Assembly (NCBI RefSeq): GCF_007678255.1
Contig: NZ_VEED01000029.1
Location: 1-42,671, forward strand
Origin: Bacillus sp. X1(2014)
GTDB lineage: Bacteria; Bacillota; Bacilli; Bacillales_B; DSM-18226
Direction: 5' to 3'
DNA: 42,671 nt
Below the pieces are notes generated by a model that saw only the letters and a list, made by a program, of their open reading frames with translations, was not told where the DNA came from and did not search any database. The translations under genes and the position numbers were made by a program. How positions within the stretch are numbered: position 1 is the stretch's first letter; every line of letters begins with the position of its first letter. Positions 34,454 through 42,671 of the stretch are shown here, piece after piece.

Positions 34454-36403
34454 CTATTTAGAGATGACATTTTCATCTTTATTATAGTTATATTGCGAAC
34501 GGTCAACTGGAGTAAAGTTTTCAGGTTTGTAGAAACGTAATAAATCTCCATTAACAACCTTATCTGAAAGCTTTAATTTATATTCGACGATCTTTTGATC
34601 TTTTTTAGCTTCTTCAGTTTTTGCTTCATCCAATTTCATACCCGTTTTAGAATCATAGAACTTCCCGTCAATAGAAGTGATGGTTGAACTTACATAATCA
34701 CCATTTCTGAAAGGTACTAAATCATCATGCTGTTCAGATAATAGGTCTGTTCCAAATTGGACATACTGTTTTGTATCTGTTCCAAGTAAGTGAAGAAGCG
34801 TTGGAAGAAGATCGATTTGACCACCGTATTCGTGGTTTACCCCGCCTTCCATTCCAGGAACACGAATAAATAATGGCACGCGCTGTAATCCAGTACTTTC
34901 AAATGGAGTTATTTCTTTTCCCATCACCTGTGCCATTGCTTTATTATGATTTTCAGAAATACCATAATGATCCCCGTACATTACAATGATCGAACGATCA
35001 TATAAACCTGATTTTTTCAGGTAATCAAAGAATTGCTTCAATGCTTCGTCCGCATATCGTGCGGTTTGAAAATATCCATCGACAGATTTATCACCAGTTG
35101 TACCTGGTGCAATCGTTGCATCTTCTTCATTAATTGGGTACGGATAATGATTCGATACGGTAATAAATTTGGTATAGAATGGCTCTGGTAAGGATTCTAG
35201 TAACGGAATGGATTGTTCATAAAATGGTTTATCCATCAGCCCATATTCCGCAAGATCTTTTGAATCTATATTATAGTAGTTTGAATCAAAGAACTTGTTG
35301 TAGCCAAATGATTTATAAATTTCATTACGATTCCAGAAGCTTCCTGAATTCCCATGGAACACCGCTGATGTGTAGCCTTGCTGACCTAAAATGGCAGGAG
35401 CCGCTTCATAGGTATTTAACCCTTTTGTTGTATAAGCTGAACCTTGAGATAATCCATATAATGAATTTTCTAACATAAATTCAGCATCCGAAGTTTTACC
35501 TTGTCCAGTTTGATGGAAGAAGTTATCAAAATAAAGGGTATTTTGATCCTTCGTTAATGAATTTAAAAATGGCGTGACCTCTTCCCCATTCAACTTGTAA
35601 TTAATAAGGAAGTTTTGCATAGATTCAAGATGTAAATAGATTACGTTCATTCCTTTTCCAGCCCCAAAGTAAGCTGGATTTGGCTCTGCATAATTAGATT
35701 TTGTATAGTTAACAACTTCAGTAATATCATCGCTGCTGGCCATAACCCTTTGAGCAGATGCTTTCGTACTTTGAACAGCATCATAAATGGTGTAATTGTA
35801 CATCCCTAAATATTTTACAATATAGTTTCGGTCAAAACCTCGAGTTAGTAATTGAGGACGGTCCGTTTCTGCTAAAGCTAAGTTCGCACTTGAAATTGCA
35901 AGTGCCATTGAAAATAATGCCGCAACTTTCCCGCGATTCATATCCTTTACTTCTATTTTCACAAAACGGAAAACAAGTAAACCAATTAACACAATGACAT
36001 CAAGAAAGAATAATAAATCGTATGGCTTCAATAAGGAAGTGACACTGCCGCTTACATCGCCAAAGTTTTGAGTCTGAGTTAAGGTTGGTAAGGTAATAAA
36101 ATCACTAAAGAATCGGTAAAATAAGACATTTGCATATAAAAGGAACGATAAAAGAAAATCTATTACAATTAGCCCAATATACTTTTTTCTACCTTTTAAA
36201 AAGAAAGCAACGCCCAAGAAGAGTAAAGCAGATCCGAGCGGATTGATAAACAATAGAAACTTCTGAAGAGAATTTTCGATTCCTAAGTCAAATTGCGTTA
36301 ATTGAACGATATATGTTTTTATCCATAAGAAAATTACTGTCAAAAAGAAAAAGCCAACATATTTATTAAAAATACTTTGACCTCTTTGCAATAAGTTAAT
36401 CAT
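34454..36403 (-). CDS. ltaS: lipoteichoic acid synthase (LtaS family)
   Basis: Polymerises glycerol-phosphate from phosphatidylglycerol onto a glycolipid anchor outside the membrane. The 649 residues have five N-terminal helices (to about 178) and an external sulfatase-like domain. Metal and catalytic residues are visible: LHLES with Glu260, HQTGQGKTSDAEF with catalytic Thr304, and YGDHYG near 475. KASAQ (about 214-218) is a likely signal-peptidase site that frees the enzyme domain. B. subtilis has four paralogues (LtaS, YfnI, YqgS, YvgJ), so this could be any of them. The gene stands alone with its own terminator. Confidence 0.9.
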   Translation of the reverse strand: MINLLQRGQSIFNKYVGFFFLTVIFLWIKTYIVQLTQFDLGIENSLQKFLLFINPLGSALLFLGVAFFLKGRKKYIGLIVIDFLLSFLLYANVLFYRFFSDFITLPTLTQTQNFGDVSGSVTSLLKPYDLLFFLDVIVLIGLLVFRFVKIEVKDMNRGKVAALFSMALAISSANLALAETDRPQLLTRGFDRNYIVKYLGMYNYTIYDAVQSTKASAQRVMASSDDITEVVNYTKSNYAEPNPAYFGAGKGMNVIYLHLESMQNFLINYKLNGEEVTPFLNSLTKDQNTLYFDNFFHQTGQGKTSDAEFMLENSLYGLSQGSAYTTKGLNTYEAAPAILGQQGYTSAVFHGNSGSFWNRNEIYKSFGYNKFFDSNYYNIDSKDLAEYGLMDKPFYEQSIPLLESLPEPFYTKFITVSNHYPYPINEEDATIAPGTTGDKSVDGYFQTARYADEALKQFFDYLKKSGLYDRSIIVMYGDHYGISENHNKAMAQVMGKEITPFESTGLQRVPLFIRVPGMEGGVNHEYGGQIDLLPTLLHLLGTDTKQYVQFGTDLLSEQHDDLVPFRNGDYVSSTITSIDGKFYDSKTGMKLDEAKTEEAKKDQKIVEYKLKLSDKVVNGDLLRFYKPENFTPVDRSQYNYNKDENVISK

Positions 36404-36599
36404 ATAGCACCTACCTTGTAATCTATGATTATATACTTTCAGTTATTATTTTTAATTTAATGAGGAACTACTGCCCCCAATAGTCTAACATCTATCCTAA
36501 CAGCTAAATATGAACAATCCATGAACATTTATTAAAAAAACAAAATGACCAACACAAGAACATTACTATACTCTCTTTTTTTTAAATGTCAAGGCTCCA

Positions 36600-36657
36600 A
36601 TAAAAAATAATAGCAACTGACTCTACTGTTAACAAAACAAAAGAATCAGCTGCTATT
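36600..36657 (-). terminator. terminator of the RND exporter gene
   Basis: On the minus strand AATAGCAGCTGATTC pairs imperfectly with GAGTCAGTTGCTATT around a 19-nt loop, followed by ATTTTTTA. It begins 12 bp past the stop codon. Confidence 0.75.
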
Positions 36658-36669
36658 CATTTTCGTTCC

Positions 36670-39600
36670 CTATAACGGTTTCTCAACTTGCTTCTTTTCT
36701 TTTCGCTTCATTTTCATTAGTGTTTCATAAACAATCGGTACAATTACTAAGGTAAGCAGCGTTGAACTTGTCAATCCGCCGATGACTGTCACACCTAATC
36801 CTTTTGAAATTAGTCCGCTTCCTTCCATTCCTATTGCTAACGGTATAAGTGCACCAATGGTCGCAATGGCTGTCATCAAAATAGGACGCAGTCGTGTCCC
36901 AGCCGCCTCAAGGATGGCTTCTCTTGTTGATAATCCATCATTCTCTTTATGAATCACACGGTCAATCAGGACAATTGCGTTCGTTACAACAATACCAATT
37001 AACATCAAGGCACCTATCATAGCTGAAACACTTAAGGTTTCACCAGAGATCAATAAACCTAATAGTCCTCCGATGATCGTAAACGGTAATGAGAATAGAA
37101 TTGCTAGCGGTGCTAATCCTCCTCCGAATGTAATAACGAGTACTAAATAGACAATCGCAATCGCTGCAAGCATGGCTAACCCTAACTGTGTAAAGGATTC
37201 TGCGATATCTTCAGATACCCCGCCAACCGAAACATCAACAGTTGAAGGAAGTTTTATTTTGTCTACCTTCTTTTGAACCGCGGCAGAAACTTTTGAAACA
37301 TCTTTGGTCGTAATTTCAGCACTTACACTTGCATAAATACGGCCATCACGTCTGGTAATCGTATCAGATGTATGCCCCTTCTTAATATCGATAACTTCCT
37401 TAATAGGGACCGCCATACCCATCGGGGATTGGATCGTTTTATCTGTTAATTCATTAATATCCTCATATTCATCTTTTTCAACTTCTAAGTAGACGTTCAA
37501 TTCCTTCCCAACATTTTCAATGGTTGTCAATACTTGACGCTGTCCATTACCAGCAAGTTCCATCCCTACTTGCGCTGCTGTCAGTCCTAATTGACTTAAC
37601 TTTTTCTGATCAGCGACAAGCGTATACTCTTCATAGGTATCAGCAATACTAGTCTTCACATTTTTAAGAGTGTCCTTACTTTTGAAAATTTTCTCTATCT
37701 TATTTACAACAGGTTCAATTTCATCCATATTGTCACCATACACATTAAATGAAAGTGCATTGGATGATCCCATACCTGAAAAGTCTTGACTTGCCCATTC
37801 ACCTTTATCATTTTGTTTGTTTAAATCATTGATAACTTTTTCAGATTCTTTAGAAAAGTTTTTGGTATCTTTATCATACTCTACAAAGAACATAGCTGAA
37901 TTGCTTTGACCTGGATTCATAGGGTTTTCTCCGCCCACGGAAAACTGTATCGTTTTTACACCGGTTCTGTTCTCAAAAAATTCTTCAGCATTGGTTGCAA
38001 TCCGTACCACTTCATCTAAAGTTTGACCTGGCTCGGGTTTATAAGTCGCTACTACCATTTTTTGTTCATCAGATGGAAGAAAACTTACACCAATCACCGG
38101 TACAAGGAACAAACTGCCTACTAATAATAGAATTGCTAATCCAAAGGTAATGATTTTATGGTTCAAGGACCAATTAAGAAGCTTTTTATAGCCTGAGGCT
38201 AATCTGCCTGGTTTATTTTCTACATGGGCTTGTTTGATTGATAAGCCCTTTTTAAATAGTGAATGAGCCATCATCGGGACAATTGTAATTGCAACTAATA
38301 GAGACGCCAATAATGCAAAGACAATCGTTAATGCAAACGGTAAGAACATTTCGCCTACCGGGCCTTTCACTAATCCTAATGGAAGAAACACAGCAATGGT
38401 TACGATAGTAGATGAAAAAATTGGCATAAACATTTCTCTTGTTGCGGCAACAATTAATTCCTTCCCACTTAATGTTTCATTTTTTAGAGACATCCGTCTA
38501 AAAATATTTTCAATGACAACAATCGAATCATCAATTACGCGGCCAATTGCAACAGTCATTGCGCCAAGGGTCATCATATTAAGCGTAATATCCATTTGTT
38601 TTAAAAGTAAAATCGCAATCAAGATGGATAATGGTATAGAAATAACCGAAATGATTGTAGTCCGGAAATTCCTCAAGAAAAGCAAGATGATAATCATGGC
38701 AAAAATTGCACCGAAAATGGCTTTATTCAGCATGGTTGCAACCGATTCTTCGATTGGTTTGCCCTGATCAAAAATGGTAGTAACCTTTAATCCCTCTACC
38801 TGATCTTCAAGATCACCTAATTTTTCTTTGACAGCATTCACTACATCCACTGTGTTTGCGTCCTGTGCACTTGTAATCTGCACTCCGATGGACTCTTTTC
38901 CATTTGTCCGTGATATAGATTCTGCTTTGCCAACTACCTCAATTGTGGCAATATCTTTTAATTCTACAGAAGGGACTTCTGCAGTTGATGGATTCCCTTG
39001 GCTAACATTGCCTCCTGTCACACCTAGTTGTCCTTGGTTTTGTTGACTAGCTGCTACACCTTGCTGGGCACCGCCCACAGATAGGATAATGGGAATTTTA
39101 ATCGCTTTTAAGTCTTTTATTGTAGAAATATTCCCATCCATCACAACGGACTTTTGTGTGTCTTTGAATGTGTATAATCCTAATGGAATGGTAACATCTG
39201 ATGCCTTGATTACATTCTTCACGGTATCTTCTGTTAATCCATACTGCTTTAATTTCGACTGGTTAAATTTCAATTGAACTTCGTCAACTTGCTGCCCTGA
39301 AATTTGAACGGTAGATACTCCTTCAATACCTTCAAGTTCTGGAATGATATCTTCCTCAGCTGTTTTGGTTAATTCCGCCAAAGATTGTTTTGTATTTGTA
39401 ATACTTAATGACATAACTGGGAAGGCAGAAAAACTCATCCGGGTGACTTCTGGTTCCTCTACCCCGTCTGGAAGATCAAGATTACTCAAGGCTTCCTTTA
39501 CTTCATTTTGAGCCTTTTCCATGTCCTTATCAAAATTATATTCTATTTGGATAGATGATGCGTTTTGAAACGAAGAAGAACTCACAACTGAAACCCCATC

Positions 39601-39825
39601 TAAATTCTCGACACGCTTTTCAATTGGTTCCGTCACTTTCTCTGCTACCTGCTCGGGTGTCGCTCCTGGATACACAGCCAAAACTGAAACTAGTGGTGTA
39701 TTAATATTTGGAATGGTTTCTAATTTCATGTTCATTCCTGAATACAATCCAGCAATTGTAATAATAATGGTCAATAGCCATACGGCAAACTTGTTCTTCA
39801 ATGAAAACTGAATGATTTTCTTCAT
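36670..39825 (-). CDS. swrC: SwrC/YerP-like RND efflux transporter
   Basis: A proton-driven exporter of the AcrB superfamily, in B. subtilis needed for surfactin export and swarming. The 1051 residues have the usual twelve-helix layout with two large outer loops. The sequence follows SwrC closely: NKFAVWLLTIIITIAGLYSG, VVSSSSFQNASSIQIEY and MTLGAMTVAIGRVIDDSIVV, which holds the paired proton-relay Asp residues. A Gln/Gly-rich insert (GAQQGVAASQQNQGQLGVTG) lies near residues 255-275 and resembles the one in SwrC. The ATG follows AGGAGAG; ten open codons upstream lack a site. It is divergent from a TetR regulator and carries its operator. Confidence 0.93.
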   Translation of the reverse strand: MKKIIQFSLKNKFAVWLLTIIITIAGLYSGMNMKLETIPNINTPLVSVLAVYPGATPEQVAEKVTEPIEKRVENLDGVSVVSSSSFQNASSIQIEYNFDKDMEKAQNEVKEALSNLDLPDGVEEPEVTRMSFSAFPVMSLSITNTKQSLAELTKTAEEDIIPELEGIEGVSTVQISGQQVDEVQLKFNQSKLKQYGLTEDTVKNVIKASDVTIPLGLYTFKDTQKSVVMDGNISTIKDLKAIKIPIILSVGGAQQGVAASQQNQGQLGVTGGNVSQGNPSTAEVPSVELKDIATIEVVGKAESISRTNGKESIGVQITSAQDANTVDVVNAVKEKLGDLEDQVEGLKVTTIFDQGKPIEESVATMLNKAIFGAIFAMIIILLFLRNFRTTIISVISIPLSILIAILLLKQMDITLNMMTLGAMTVAIGRVIDDSIVVIENIFRRMSLKNETLSGKELIVAATREMFMPIFSSTIVTIAVFLPLGLVKGPVGEMFLPFALTIVFALLASLLVAITIVPMMAHSLFKKGLSIKQAHVENKPGRLASGYKKLLNWSLNHKIITFGLAILLLVGSLFLVPVIGVSFLPSDEQKMVVATYKPEPGQTLDEVVRIATNAEEFFENRTGVKTIQFSVGGENPMNPGQSNSAMFFVEYDKDTKNFSKESEKVINDLNKQNDKGEWASQDFSGMGSSNALSFNVYGDNMDEIEPVVNKIEKIFKSKDTLKNVKTSIADTYEEYTLVADQKKLSQLGLTAAQVGMELAGNGQRQVLTTIENVGKELNVYLEVEKDEYEDINELTDKTIQSPMGMAVPIKEVIDIKKGHTSDTITRRDGRIYASVSAEITTKDVSKVSAAVQKKVDKIKLPSTVDVSVGGVSEDIAESFTQLGLAMLAAIAIVYLVLVITFGGGLAPLAILFSLPFTIIGGLLGLLISGETLSVSAMIGALMLIGIVVTNAIVLIDRVIHKENDGLSTREAILEAAGTRLRPILMTAIATIGALIPLAIGMEGSGLISKGLGVTVIGGLTSSTLLTLVIVPIVYETLMKMKRKEKKQVEKPL

Positions 39826-39902
39826 TTTTCTCTCCTTCTTGTACCATGTTGACATTTCAGTCTGATTCGAATAGGATTGACTATGCGGTCATAACAAATC
39901 TA

Positions 39903-39931
39903 ATAATACTGACCGACCAGTCATAAGTCAA
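39903..39931 (-). promoter_or_regulatory. swrC promoter with TetR operator in the spacer
   Basis: On the minus strand TTGACT (39926-39931), a 17-bp spacer and TATTAT (39903-39908). The near-palindrome ACTGACCGACCAGT (39908-39921, + strand) fills the spacer. A possible + promoter for the tetR gene (TTGACT 39877-39882, TAATAA 39901-39906) ends at the same operator. Confidence 0.75.
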
Positions 39932-39981
39932 GAATTATACTACGTTTCTACATAGAAACATCTAATAATGGAGGGTTTATT

Positions 39982-40842
39982 TTGACAGAAAAGGAGAAGG
40001 TAATTATTCAATCAGGGATGAAGCTTTTTGCTCAAAAAGGTTTTTCATCCACGTCGATCCAAGAGATTGCTACCGAAAGTAATATTTCTAAAGGAGCTTT
40101 CTATTTACATTTTAAGTCAAAAGATGATTTATTACTCTCAATATTGGAATATATATTTGAGACGATAGAATCAGGCAGGCTAGTTTTTGAAAACCAGGAT
40201 TTATCCCCGCGAGAAAAATTCATCAAACAAATCAGTGCCTTTTTCAGAACATTTTTTGGTCATAAAGAATTTATGATAATGCTCGCCAAAGAACAGGCGA
40301 TCCCCAGGAATGAAGAAATAAAAAAACTTTTATTCAAAAAGCGTTTTGAATCACATTTATTACATCGCAAAGGATTAGTTTCAATTTATGGTCAAAAGAT
40401 TGAGCCTTTTTCCATTGATTTAGCCATGATTCTTGAAGGGTTATTCCAAACATATGTGGGATTAATGATGCTTGAACCTGCAGAATTTGAGATTGAGAAG
40501 CTATCCCATTATTTAATGAAAAGGATGGATAGTATCGTAAAAGACATTTCAAGTGAGGAACCCTTTATAACCGAGGAAAAGATGGAGAATATTATTAAAA
40601 ATTCAAAGCAATTTTTCGAACCATCCAATGTAAATAATCTGATCAAAAACATGCGAAATGCAATTGACCAGATGGAAAATAGAGAAGTTTTAGAAATTTC
40701 ATTAGACGTCCTTGAAGAGGAAATTAACAAACAAAGTCCTCGCCTTCCAGTCATCAAAGGAATGCTTTCCAATTTTAAAGGAATAGCAAAATTAGAACCA
40801 CTCACCAAGGAAATGTCTGATTTTTATGGATTTGAACTTTAA
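39982..40842 (+). CDS. yerO: TetR-family repressor, YerO-like
   Basis: A 286-residue repressor. The N-terminal helix-turn-helix is clear: FAQKGFSSTSIQEIATESNI and SKGAFYLHFKSKDDLL (about residues 16-52). The long C-terminal ligand and dimer region has no recognisable sub-family mark. Length and position next to a SwrC-like pump match B. subtilis YerO/YerP. The start codon is TTG, preceded by GGAGGG six bases away. The same 14-bp operator lies before the divergent pump and before the MFS gene downstream, so it likely controls both exporters and itself. Confidence 0.9.
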   Translation: MTEKEKVIIQSGMKLFAQKGFSSTSIQEIATESNISKGAFYLHFKSKDDLLLSILEYIFETIESGRLVFENQDLSPREKFIKQISAFFRTFFGHKEFMIMLAKEQAIPRNEEIKKLLFKKRFESHLLHRKGLVSIYGQKIEPFSIDLAMILEGLFQTYVGLMMLEPAEFEIEKLSHYLMKRMDSIVKDISSEEPFITEEKMENIIKNSKQFFEPSNVNNLIKNMRNAIDQMENREVLEISLDVLEEEINKQSPRLPVIKGMLSNFKGIAKLEPLTKEMSDFYGFEL

Positions 40843-40880
40843 AGGATATTTTTATTATTTATCCTTTCCTACGAAAAATA

Positions 40881-40910
40881 TTGACTGACCGGACAGTTAT
40901 AATGTATATT
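40881..40910 (+). promoter_or_regulatory. promoter and TetR operator of the MFS gene
   Basis: TTGACT (40881-40886), an 18-bp spacer and TATATT (40905-40910). ACTGACCGGACAGT (40884-40897) matches the swrC operator at 12 of 14 bases. TATAAT at 40898-40903 is an alternative -10. Confidence 0.7.
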
Positions 40911-40955
40911 TTATGCCGGGACTTATTTAATAACATCTAGATAGGAGAAAATGAT

Positions 40956-42569
40956 ATGGCGATAGAAGATAAACGGATAGATACCAAATTAGTTATCACC
41001 GGTTTAATTATCGGTATGTTTTTCAGTGCTTTAGAACAAACAATCGTTGGAACAGCCATGCCGACGATTATATCAGAATTAAATGGCTTTACCATTTTTG
41101 CTTGGGTCACAACTGCCTATATGATTACATCGACAACGGTTGTCCCGATTGTTGGTAAACTGTCAGACCTGTACGGGAGAAGGTTCCTCTATTTACTAGG
41201 AACAATCATTTTTATTATTGGTTCTGGATTGTGTGCAACTGCCACATCAATGGAACAGTTAGTAATCTATAGAGGCCTTCAAGGGATTGGCGGCGGGATG
41301 ATCATGCCCCTATCTCAAACCATTATTGGGGACATCTTTACAGCTGAGCAACGAGCGAAGTGGCAGGGAATTTTTGGCGGACTCTTTGGGTTAAGTTCTG
41401 TCATCGGCCCTTTCTTAGGTGGAATTATTGTTGATAGCATTAGCTGGCACTGGATTTTCTTAATTAACGTTCCTTTTGGGCTACTTTCAGCAATTCTAAT
41501 CTTTATGGGATTAAAGCATGAAACTACCGCAGCTAAAGGAAAAGTGAATATTGACTATTGGGGAATTATCACATTAATTCCTGCCATTGTCTTATTATTA
41601 CTAGGTTTAACATTCGGCGGGGATAAATTTGAATGGGCCTCTGCAACCTCTTACCTTATTTTCGGAGGTTCAATCTTGCTGCTAATCGTTTTTGGTTTTA
41701 TTGAGCGAAAAGCGGTCGAACCAATCTTGGACCTTTCATTTTTTAAAAATCGAACGTTTGCAACGATGAATGCGCTAGGATTTTTACTGGGGCTTGGCAT
41801 GTTTGGAGCAATAATGTTCGTACCGATGTACATGCAAGGAATTCTTGGTGTATCACCAACACAAGCAGGTTCAACCATGACTCCAATGATGATCGCCATG
41901 ATTGCGGCAAGTATACTTGGAGGGCAATTATTACTTAGATTCAGCTTCCGCTCTGTACTAACCGCAGGGATGTTGCTTGGTGCATTAGGGTTCTTTTTAA
42001 TGAGTACAATGGGCATTGATTCAAATGAATATACTGCTTATGCATATATGGTTGTTCTTGGCCTAGGAATGGGCTTAGTTATGCCAACATTAATGATTGC
42101 GATTCAAAATGAATTTCCAAAGTCACAGCTAGGAACAGTTACATCCGCTTCCACCTTCTTTCGATCGATAGGTGGTACGATTGGAATTACGATTTTAAAT
42201 TCAATCATGAACCATACACTAAAAGGTGAAATGATTAGTGTGGCAAATGATGCTGAAAATCCAATTGCACATAAAGCATTAGCGGCTCTTTCTGAAAAAA
42301 CTGATTCGTTATTTAGTTTGCTTCTCAATCCTAGCCTTTTAAAAATGCCAGAAGACATTCAAAATAGCGTAATTCATGGCATTCAAATCGCCTGGTCTGA
42401 TTCATTTTCTACAGTTTTCTTAACTGGACTTATCTTTATAGCTGTCGGAGTCTTTGTAGCATTGGCCGTTGGCAAAGGTCGGATTAAAAGAGATAACGAA
42501 CTAACAGATGGTAGTGAACAATCAATTCCATCGTTTAAACCAGGCCCAACGGAATCATATAAATCATAA
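40956..42569 (+). CDS. MFS multidrug exporter, DHA2 (14-helix) type
   Basis: A 537-residue exporter of the EmrB/DHA2 class. The family motifs are present: ALEQTIVGTAMPTI in helix 1, GKLSDLYGRRFLYLLG between helices 2 and 3, RGLQGIGGGMIMPLSQTI in helix 4, and GPFLGGIIVDSISWHWIF in helix 5 (motif C). About fourteen helices can be counted. AGGAG precedes the ATG. It lies 113 bp behind the TetR gene and has its own promoter and operator. The substrate is unknown, but shared control with the RND pump suggests a common inducer. Confidence 0.92.
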   Translation: MAIEDKRIDTKLVITGLIIGMFFSALEQTIVGTAMPTIISELNGFTIFAWVTTAYMITSTTVVPIVGKLSDLYGRRFLYLLGTIIFIIGSGLCATATSMEQLVIYRGLQGIGGGMIMPLSQTIIGDIFTAEQRAKWQGIFGGLFGLSSVIGPFLGGIIVDSISWHWIFLINVPFGLLSAILIFMGLKHETTAAKGKVNIDYWGIITLIPAIVLLLLGLTFGGDKFEWASATSYLIFGGSILLLIVFGFIERKAVEPILDLSFFKNRTFATMNALGFLLGLGMFGAIMFVPMYMQGILGVSPTQAGSTMTPMMIAMIAASILGGQLLLRFSFRSVLTAGMLLGALGFFLMSTMGIDSNEYTAYAYMVVLGLGMGLVMPTLMIAIQNEFPKSQLGTVTSASTFFRSIGGTIGITILNSIMNHTLKGEMISVANDAENPIAHKALAALSEKTDSLFSLLLNPSLLKMPEDIQNSVIHGIQIAWSDSFSTVFLTGLIFIAVGVFVALAVGKGRIKRDNELTDGSEQSIPSFKPGPTESYKS

Positions 42570-42574
42570 TTGAA

Positions 42575-42645
42575 GAGGGATTCTCCAGAATCCCTCTCAG
42601 ACTGTAGACAAACTCGAAAAAAACGAGCTTGCCTACAGTTTTTTT
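42575..42645 (+). terminator. double hairpin terminator after the MFS gene
   Basis: GAGGGATTCT-CC-AGAATCCCTC (42575-42596) is a perfect 10-bp stem without a T-tract. A second stem, CTGTAG-CAA-CTCG with its complement (42602-42638), ends in TTTTTTT. Confidence 0.8.
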
Positions 42646-42671
42646 GTTGTAAAATAGTAGTAATAAAATCT

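Overview
The window looks like the chromosome of a Bacillaceae member (Bacillus/Neobacillus-like). The base composition is AT-rich. Strong AGGAGG-type ribosome sites, sigma-A promoters and T-tailed hairpin terminators are everywhere. Nearly every protein resembles a Bacillus subtilis counterpart (SbcCD, Csp, RocE/RocR, AnsB/AspA, CYP102A, CysH-Sat-CysC-YlnE, YhgE, LtaS, SwrC/YerO). No phage, IS element, CRISPR array, rRNA or tRNA was found.

Layout. 1-551: non-coding, with hairpins and the sbcC terminator. 552-4831: sbcD-sbcC nuclease operon (-). 5022-5222: cold-shock gene with a long leader. 5656-6555: an array of 17 tandem 52-bp hairpin units plus a partial one, which is the most unusual DNA in the window. 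6606-8729: SulP transporter and ArsR-family regulator. 8874-8987: candidate small structured RNA. 9068-9862: AIM24-family protein, followed by a dispersed Bacillus-type intergenic repeat. 10184-12045: two Opp-type permeases without an ATPase. 12180-14684: PadR regulator, HAAS/DUF1700 protein and DUF4173 membrane protein. 14797-14970: a small hydrophilic protein. 15064-18401: RocE-like amino-acid permease divergent from a RocR-like sigma-54 activator, with a textbook -24/-12 promoter and four palindromic activator sites between them.

18620-22942: a small CxxCxGxG protein, a VanW lipoprotein, a LysM-polysaccharide deacetylase and aspartate ammonia-lyase. 23202-27567: a CYP102A-like P450-flavodoxin fusion that lacks the FAD/NADPH half of its reductase, then a MarR regulator and a divergent MFS pump. 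27612-28496: YitT membrane protein. 28692-32035: sulfate assimilation operon cysH-sat-cysC-sirB (-). 32290-36403: YhgE/Pip membrane protein and lipoteichoic acid synthase. 36670-42569: SwrC-like RND exporter, divergent YerO-like TetR regulator and DHA2-type MFS pump, with a matching 14-bp operator in front of each transport gene.

Themes are cell envelope and export (LtaS, YhgE, VanW, deacetylase, RND and MFS pumps), amino-acid catabolism (RocE/RocR, aspartase) and sulfur uptake and reduction (SulP, cysH operon). I see no complete new multi-gene system. The best candidates for something undescribed are the 52-bp hairpin array, the shortened CYP102 protein and the small RNA at 8874-8987. All calls come from reading motifs and remembered family features; no database search was run.
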